NCBI GenBank assembly: GCA_031200235.1
Contig: CP133595.1
Location: 992,001 to 1,056,000, forward strand
DNA length: 64,000 nt
Reading direction: 5' to 3'
DNA from: Cuniculiplasma divulgatum
GTDB lineage: Archaea > Thermoplasmatota > Thermoplasmata > Thermoplasmatales > Thermoplasmataceae
Below, one piece after another: positions 56,706 to 64,000 of the stretch; positions within the stretch are counted from its first letter, which is position 1; each line of letters opens with the position of its first letter. A program made the translations under genes and the position numbers. The notes under the pieces are model-generated. The model searched no databases, was not told where the DNA came from, and saw only the letters and a list, made by a program, of their open reading frames with translations.

Positions 56706-58217
56706 ATGCACTGGGCAGATGCGTTCGTCCAGGACCTGGCTGGACATCAGACAGTCTCAACAGGGATATCCCCATCCGGGCCCATACACGTTGGAAACAT
56801 GAGGGAGATCCTCACCGGGAACTTCATTTACGTTGCATCCAGGGATCGTGGGCTTGAAACCAGGTTCATCTATCTCTGTGATGACATGGACCCCCTGAGG
56901 AAGGTCTATCCGTTCCTTGACAGGTCATATTCAAGTTATGTGGGATGGCCTCTTTACAAAATTCCTACCCCTCAGGGGGAAGGAACGTATTCCGAGTATT
57001 TTCTCCGTCCATTCCTGGACACGCTTGATACAATCAACGTAAAGGTTGAGGTAATAAGGACTTCAAACCTGTACCGGGAAGGAAAGTTTGCTGAAGCCAT
57101 TGATGTGGTAATGAAGAATTCCCAGCAGATCCGAAGGATTCTGGAGGATATATCCGGAAGGGACATTGAGGAAAACTGGTCACCGTACAATCCCATCTGC
57201 GAAAGCTGCGGAAGGATCAATACAACATCCGTAACATCTTACAGGTTTCCATATGTGGAATACAGCTGCAGGTGCGGCCATTCAGGGCAATCTGATGTGC
57301 GAAAGGACCAGGGCAAGCTTCCCTGGAGAATAGAGTGGCCGGCAAAATGGAAAATACTTGGGGTCACTGTGGAGCCGTTCGGAAAGGATCATGGCGCTCC
57401 CGGCGGATCCTATGACACGGGAAAGGCCATAGCTGAGAAAATATTCGGCATAAGCGCACCAAAACCCATGATTTACGAGAGAATACTGCTCAAGGGAAAG
57501 GGCGCCATGCATTCTTCCACAGGAATAGCCATTCCAGCATCCGAGATGATACGGGTTGCGCCTCCACAGATTCTTCGATTCCTCATAGCCAGATCGCAGC
57601 CTGGAAGGCACATAGACTTTGATCCCGGCCTCGGCCTCCTTAACCTCATAGATGAGTACGAACGTTACAGGGACATCTATTTCGGCCTTGAGGCTTCCGA
57701 TGACAATGATGCAAAGAGGATATACGAGCTGAGCAGGGTCAGGGAGGAAAAGCCCGGCGATGTGGTGAGCTTCAGGCACCTGATCACGCTCATACAGATA
57801 TACCATGATGACAGCGGTCTCCTGTCTGCCCTGAAGAGGGGGGGATACACCCACGACAGCATTTCCGGTGATCTCAGGGCTGAGATGGAAATAGCAAGAT
57901 CGTGGCTTGACACCTACGGTCCGGATCAGATGAAATTCACGCTTCTGCCCATGGATGCACCAGTTGAACTTGGCCAGGCTGAGAAGGCGGTCATAAAGGA
58001 GTTCCTGCAAACAGGCCAGAGCGTAAATTGGGATGCTGAGTCAATACACAACAGGATACATGAAATACTCAGATCAGGAAATATGGACCCCAAGGAAGGA
58101 TTCAGCATATTTTACAGGGTGCTCATAGGAAAGACCCGCGGCCCAAGGCTGGGGTATTTCCTTTCAAACCTGGACAGGGACTGGGTAATGGAGAGGCTGA
58201 AGAGGGCCGTCTCCTGA
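56706..58217 (+). CDS. lysS: Lysyl-tRNA synthetase, class I
   Basis: 503-residue class I LysRS, the archaeal type unrelated to bacterial class II. Signature 1 is GPIHVGNMRE (HVGN, 28-31); the signature-2 counterpart is LLKGKGAMHSST (about 262-274). Zinc-binding CESCGR and CRCGHSG lie in the connective insert. Starts six bases after the regulator stop. Confidence 0.94.
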   Translation: MHWADAFVQDLAGHQTVSTGISPSGPIHVGNMREILTGNFIYVASRDRGLETRFIYLCDDMDPLRKVYPFLDRSYSSYVGWPLYKIPTPQGEGTYSEYFLRPFLDTLDTINVKVEVIRTSNLYREGKFAEAIDVVMKNSQQIRRILEDISGRDIEENWSPYNPICESCGRINTTSVTSYRFPYVEYSCRCGHSGQSDVRKDQGKLPWRIEWPAKWKILGVTVEPFGKDHGAPGGSYDTGKAIAEKIFGISAPKPMIYERILLKGKGAMHSSTGIAIPASEMIRVAPPQILRFLIARSQPGRHIDFDPGLGLLNLIDEYERYRDIYFGLEASDDNDAKRIYELSRVREEKPGDVVSFRHLITLIQIYHDDSGLLSALKRGGYTHDSISGDLRAEMEIARSWLDTYGPDQMKFTLLPMDAPVELGQAEKAVIKEFLQTGQSVNWDAESIHNRIHEILRSGNMDPKEGFSIFYRVLIGKTRGPRLGYFLSNLDRDWVMERLKRAVS

Positions 58218-58309
58218 TTTCCTGAGGTGTAGCGCATTATGGTGGGACTCCGGTCTTCAATCAAAATATTATATAAAGTCATAATCAGGCTGGGAGGTGT
58301 ATTTCAGCT

Positions 58310-60445
58310 TTGAAGATACTTGTCAACTGCGCTCTTCCCTATGCAAACGGTCCACTGCATCCCGGACATATTGCAGGAGCTTACCTTAACGCCGACATTT
58401 TTGTCAGGTACCAGAGGATGAGAGGCAACGAGGTACTGTTTGTTTCCGGAAGCGACGAGCACGGAACTCCCATTACAATAACAGCCGAAAAGGAGAAAGT
58501 GGATCCCTATGTGATATCCTCAAGATTTCACGAAGAGCACCTGGAAACTTTCAGGAATCTGGACATTAACTTTGACATATTCAGCAGGACCACATATCCG
58601 GAACATTCGGAGACAGTGAAGGAATTCTTCATGCATTTCTACCGGAACGGCCTTCTAAAGGAGAGAATGATGGTATCGCCCTTCTGCCCCACGGACGGCA
58701 GATTCATGCCGGACAGGTACATCGAAGGGACATGCCCTTACTGCGGTTATACTCAGGCTCGCGGGGATCAGTGCGATAACTGCGGGCGCACACTTGACCC
58801 GCAGGAGCTCATTGATCCAAGATGCATACTGCACGGAACAGCCCCGGAGTTCAGGGAAACAAAGCATCTGTTCTTCCAGCTTGAAGAATTCCAGGAAAAG
58901 CTCCTTGAATGGCTTGACACAAAGACATTCTGGAAGCCAAATGTGATGGCATTCACAAGGAACTTCATCAAATCCGGCCTGAAGGAAAGGCCCATAACAC
59001 GTGACATAGGCTGGGGAGTACGCGTTCCGGTTGAGGGATATGAGGACAAGAGGATATACGTGTGGTTTGAGGCACTCATAGGATACGTCTCAGGTGCCCG
59101 CAAATATTCCAGGGAAACAGGCCAGGATGATTACTGGAAAGATTTCTACTTCAACCCTGAAGTGAAGAACTATTATTTCATGGGCAAGGACAATATACCG
59201 TTCCACACAATAATATGGCCTGCCATGCTCATGGCAATGGGGAAGTACAACCTGCCTTACCTGGTCACGGCTAATGAGTACATGAATTTCAAGGGAATGA
59301 AGTTCTCAAAGAGCAGGGGCATAGGTTATACGGTCAATGAGATACTCAAGCTTGTGGACAGGGATTACCTGAGATTCTACATAGCTTTCAACCTTCCTGA
59401 GGGAGGTGATTCAGACTTCAGCCTGGAGGATCTTCAGAACAGGGTCAATACCGAACTCATAGACAAGTACGGAAATCTGGTGCACAGGATAACCTCATTT
59501 GTTGTGAACAGCCAGATAGCCCCGGAGCTCAACATGGAAATCATGGATGAGTCAGACAGAACAATACTTTCCCAGGCAGCGGAGGCCCTTGCAAACTTCT
59601 CGCATCATGTGGAGGCAGTGGAAATCAAGAAGGCGCTTTCAAGCTGGCTGGAACTTGTGCGCCAGAGCAATTCCTACTTCAACGATTCCGCCCCATGGTC
59701 CCTGAAGAAGACCGATCCCGTGAGGTGTTCACATAAGCTCCATATTTCGCTGTACCTCATCCAGGCACTTTCTGCCATGGCATACCCCTTCATCCCATCA
59801 TCCTCCGCCAGCATGCTGACCGCCATGGGATCAAGAAAGTTCAGGGAGAACGGCATTAACTGGGACCTGACAGAACTGGCCGGTTCGGAATTCACTCCAG
59901 TCAGATCCGATCCACCTTTCAGGAAGCTGGATATAATCAAGGGCAACCCCAACTTCATGGACCTTAAAATAGGTGAGATAGTTGAAGTGAAGAATCACCC
60001 ATCAGCAGACAGGCTCTACATAATACGGGTTAACCTTGGATACAGGAGTGCTCAGGTCGTCGCCGGGCTCAGGCAGCATTATTCACCGGATCAGCTCCTG
60101 GGTAGAAAGATCATTATCGTTGACAATCTCAAATGGTCAAAGATCAGGGGGGAGGAATCTCAGGGTATGCTTCTTGCAGCGGATGATGGAAAGACGGTAT
60201 CGCTCCTTTCCCCCATGGACACCGCAGTCAAGCCAGGAACGCCTGTTAAGATTGGGGACTACGAATACAACACTTCCGGAAAGATTGACATTGATAAGCT
60301 CAAGGAGGCAAAGCTGCATATGGAAGAGGTGGACGGGACAAGGAGGGCTGTTGCTGTGCTTGATAATGAAATACTGCCGCTGAATGCTTCCGGTACGCTC
60401 TTCTCAACATATGAGGCGGTATCATCAGGAGCCACTGTCCGCTGA
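58310..60445 (+). CDS. metG: Methionyl-tRNA synthetase with C-terminal tRNA-binding domain
   Basis: 711 residues: HIGH motif HPGH (17-20), zinc knuckle CPYCGYTQARGDQCDNCGR (about 143-161), FKGMKFSKSRGIGY (KMSKS form KFSKS, about 331) and a C-terminal EMAP-II/Trbp111 tRNA-binding fold (PSADRLYIIRVNLGYRSAQVVAGLRQHYSP...ESQGMLLAA). A further 80 residues follow the OB fold. TTG start is well supported by GGGAGGTG (58292-58299). Confidence 0.96.
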   Translation: MKILVNCALPYANGPLHPGHIAGAYLNADIFVRYQRMRGNEVLFVSGSDEHGTPITITAEKEKVDPYVISSRFHEEHLETFRNLDINFDIFSRTTYPEHSETVKEFFMHFYRNGLLKERMMVSPFCPTDGRFMPDRYIEGTCPYCGYTQARGDQCDNCGRTLDPQELIDPRCILHGTAPEFRETKHLFFQLEEFQEKLLEWLDTKTFWKPNVMAFTRNFIKSGLKERPITRDIGWGVRVPVEGYEDKRIYVWFEALIGYVSGARKYSRETGQDDYWKDFYFNPEVKNYYFMGKDNIPFHTIIWPAMLMAMGKYNLPYLVTANEYMNFKGMKFSKSRGIGYTVNEILKLVDRDYLRFYIAFNLPEGGDSDFSLEDLQNRVNTELIDKYGNLVHRITSFVVNSQIAPELNMEIMDESDRTILSQAAEALANFSHHVEAVEIKKALSSWLELVRQSNSYFNDSAPWSLKKTDPVRCSHKLHISLYLIQALSAMAYPFIPSSSASMLTAMGSRKFRENGINWDLTELAGSEFTPVRSDPPFRKLDIIKGNPNFMDLKIGEIVEVKNHPSADRLYIIRVNLGYRSAQVVAGLRQHYSPDQLLGRKIIIVDNLKWSKIRGEESQGMLLAADDGKTVSLLSPMDTAVKPGTPVKIGDYEYNTSGKIDIDKLKEAKLHMEEVDGTRRAVAVLDNEILPLNASGTLFSTYEAVSSGATVR

Positions 60446-60573
60446 TTCTGCTCAGGTGGAAATCAACGGCGGCACGGTGGTTCCGGCCCGGGATATTTCA
60501 TGACTGTGAACATTTCAGATGCATGTAAGTTTAATATAATCTGTTTCATTACCTAACGATTCTATTGGTTCTT

Positions 60574-60759
60574 ATGTCGTTCACCAAATTTGAAAAAGCT
60601 AGGATTATAGGTGCACGGGCCCTTCAGATTTCCATGGGTGCCCCGGTTATTATTGATATCCCACCTCACATCATGGACCCTGTGGACATAGCAATAATGG
60701 AATTCGATAACAATGTCATCCCCATAACAATAAAAAGAGAAAATGAGAAGCAGGACTGA
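60574..60759 (+). CDS. rpoK: DNA-directed RNA polymerase subunit K
   Basis: 61-residue Rpo6 homologue: TKFEKARIIGARALQISMGAPVIIDIP...MDPVDIAIMEFDNNVIPITIKR, the omega/Rpb6 core that stabilises the clamp. ATG 60574 chosen over the upstream TTG at 60565 by the family's length. Confidence 0.95.
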   Translation: MSFTKFEKARIIGARALQISMGAPVIIDIPPHIMDPVDIAIMEFDNNVIPITIKRENEKQD

Positions 60760-60864
60760 CCTCACATAACAAAATTTCCAAATTTTTTTTGGTCTTGCCC
60801 GGGAAAGCCATACGCCTGCAGCAACAGTATCTGCCAGATGGTGTCATAACTGTTTTTCTCGTTC

Positions 60865-62040
60865 CTAACTGGGTGCTGATTCCTGAGTTGCCAGACGCTC
60901 CAGCGGATATGCAAGCAGACAAACGATACCGGCGGCTCCAAAGAAAACCCACGATATTCCGTAGCCGTAGGTCACACCAATCAGAATGAAGAGAGCAGGA
61001 GATCCGAAAGCAATAACCTTCTGTAGAAAATTGTTGAGGCCAAGGGCCAGGCCTACCCTTTCAGCATCAACAGCACTTTCTATCACTCTCGAGTAGGTCA
61101 TTGACAGAATCGCAGCGGTGAGCACTCCATCCAGGGATATAATGGCAAGGAGGGAAGCAAATGTTTTCAGGAACGGGATCAGGAAGAACGTTGCAGAAAG
61201 AATGGATACAGTGGAGATAAACATGGCATTTCTGGTTCCAGATGGCCTGAAGTACTTTCCCCAGATGATGCCGCCAATGAATCCCACAAGCATGAAGGCA
61301 GTTACAATGGTCCCGGAAAGATATCCACCAAGCTGCACATGCCTTTCGGAGTACAGGATGAATACCTGCCCTATGATGGCCTCCGCAAGAACAGCAATGG
61401 CCGCCGAGAGGGAGAAACGCCACACTCCCCTTACAGAATGAGATATCCTGTAACCATCGTTTATCTGGGGAGCGGGTGAAGTGGCAATGCCCCTGGCACT
61501 TATGGCCATGATGGGTACCGATGCAAGGGCAAGCAAACCTGCCACGAGAAAGGTCATTCTCCATCCCAGGGTGGCATCGGTGAAAGTGAAAAACACTATG
61601 CCGAATGCAGATCCTATGCTGAAGGCTGCATTGTAAAGACCCACACGCATGGTGAGATCTCTGCGGCTATCCAGGGAGGAGAGAAATGCCAGCGCAGGCG
61701 ATGAGAACATTGCTGACCCCGAGCCGGCCAGGAATCTCCAAGCAAACAGAACGCTGAAATTATGCGCCCCGGATGACAGCACTGTAAAGATGCCAAGGAT
61801 GGCCATTCCGGAAATGGAGATGATGGAATTCCCAAATCTGGATGAGAGAACCCCACCCAGTACCTGAAATGGAATGATTCCCAGGTAGAATGATGTGGCC
61901 ACAAGACCGCCCTGAACAGTGGTCATGCCAAGGCCACTGATAATGTACGGAAGGCCCGGGGCGATTGAGAACCAGTTCATTCCGTAAATTCCACGTGAGG
62001 CATAGATTGCCCATGGCATGGAACGGTGCATCGACTGCAT
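60865..62040 (-). CDS. MFS transporter
   Basis: 391-residue transporter with about twelve helices. RGIYGMNWFSIAPGLPYIISGLGMTTVQGGLVATSFYLGIIPFQVLGGVLSSRFG contains TM1-2 and the first loop; LAGSGSAMFSSPALAFLSSL is TM4-like. Substrate unknown. Confidence 0.85.
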   Translation of the reverse strand: MQSMHRSMPWAIYASRGIYGMNWFSIAPGLPYIISGLGMTTVQGGLVATSFYLGIIPFQVLGGVLSSRFGNSIISISGMAILGIFTVLSSGAHNFSVLFAWRFLAGSGSAMFSSPALAFLSSLDSRRDLTMRVGLYNAAFSIGSAFGIVFFTFTDATLGWRMTFLVAGLLALASVPIMAISARGIATSPAPQINDGYRISHSVRGVWRFSLSAAIAVLAEAIIGQVFILYSERHVQLGGYLSGTIVTAFMLVGFIGGIIWGKYFRPSGTRNAMFISTVSILSATFFLIPFLKTFASLLAIISLDGVLTAAILSMTYSRVIESAVDAERVGLALGLNNFLQKVIAFGSPALFILIGVTYGYGISWVFFGAAGIVCLLAYPLERLATQESAPS

Positions 62041-62204
62041 TCCAGAAGTTTAAGGATCCATTCACACTTAAGGTTTTGACCACGGAGATGCATCGTGATC
62101 CTGCCAGAATCAATGAACCAGATGCGTCAATACTGAAGGTAAGGCAACTGTATTCCTGGATCTATTTAAAGCAAAGCAGAACACAACCTGCACCACTTCG
62201 AAAA

Positions 62205-62216
62205 CGTTATATATTG
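62205..62216 (+). promoter_or_regulatory. 16S rRNA promoter (TATA box)
   Basis: ACGTTATATATTG, a strong TATA box about 220 bases before mature 16S; transcription would start near 62238. Confidence 0.6.
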
Positions 62217-62387
62217 TTTTGCTATAAGTCGGATTACGCACTAAATGGCTAATTGGCCAAATAGATATCAGAACATAAGGCGATAGGGGGACAGAACGTT
62301 TGAGTTCAGTATGAACCCTTGATTCCAGGTCTGGTAAACATGGAGTTGTGAGGCAAAACTCACTTCTGACAGGAGAAAAGGTGCAAA

Positions 62388-63917
<1,530 letters not shown>

Positions 63918-64000
63918 GCATAATCTTCTCCAGCCAGTTAGTCAATTTAGTTGTGTATTTATTTTCTCATATTTGGACTCTGGGACATAAGTAGCCCTAC

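Overview
This is archaeal chromosomal DNA, most likely from a member of the Thermoplasmata (a Thermoplasmatales-like acidophile). The 23S rRNA gene (about 51603-54522) and the 16S rRNA gene (about 62429-63899) are about 8 kb apart and separated by protein genes, with no 5S in sight; unlinked rRNA genes are a hallmark of that order. Supporting archaeal traits are class I lysyl-tRNA synthetase, RNA polymerase subunit K, archaeal NAC, class I CCA-adding enzyme, a zinc-type 7Fe ferredoxin, a bulge-helix-bulge processing motif around pre-16S rRNA, AGG/ATA-rich codon use, and TATA boxes about 26-33 bp before many start codons (leaderless transcripts).

Left part (1-22 kb) is core metabolism: a truncated MFS transporter; an acyl-CoA oxidation block (etfB-etfA facing a thiolase and two acyl-CoA dehydrogenases, the second lacking the usual active-site signature); a dienelactone hydrolase-like gene; and a carbohydrate region with two GT4 glycosyltransferases, a GH57 amylase, an archaeal debranching enzyme and a GH15 glucoamylase, which together look like synthesis and mobilisation of an alpha-glucan. 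A nuclease-helicase of the DUF2075 type and an MFS transporter follow.

Middle part (22-36 kb) is a defence island. It opens with a chimeric scar: the first ~58 codons of an M20 amidohydrolase run straight into the C-terminal tail of a tyrosine integrase. Then come an AT-rich HEPN-like protein, a complete type I CRISPR-Cas operon (cas6-cas8-cas7-cas5-cas3-cas4-cas1-cas2, best described as subtype I-B with a Cst1/Cst2-type effector), a leader, and an array of 56 repeats and 55 spacers with three internal spacer duplications. One spacer contains a sequence that looks like the end of another CRISPR repeat. The array stops abruptly at a truncated IS21-type istB, next to a tRNA-Phe gene.

Right part (36-64 kb) returns to core genes: MFS transporter, NAC + CCA-adding enzyme, ubiquitin-like protein, tRNA-Gln, a molybdopterin oxidoreductase, formate-THF ligase, a complete IS5-like element with an 8-bp target duplication, a cupredoxin-like membrane protein, an amino-acid permease, ferredoxin, a second IS with a nonsense mutation, purM, regulators, 23S rRNA, Mrp-type ATPase, HIT protein, a PRTase-type regulator, LysRS, MetRS, rpoK, an MFS transporter and 16S rRNA.

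All assignments come from reading motifs by eye; no database search was possible.
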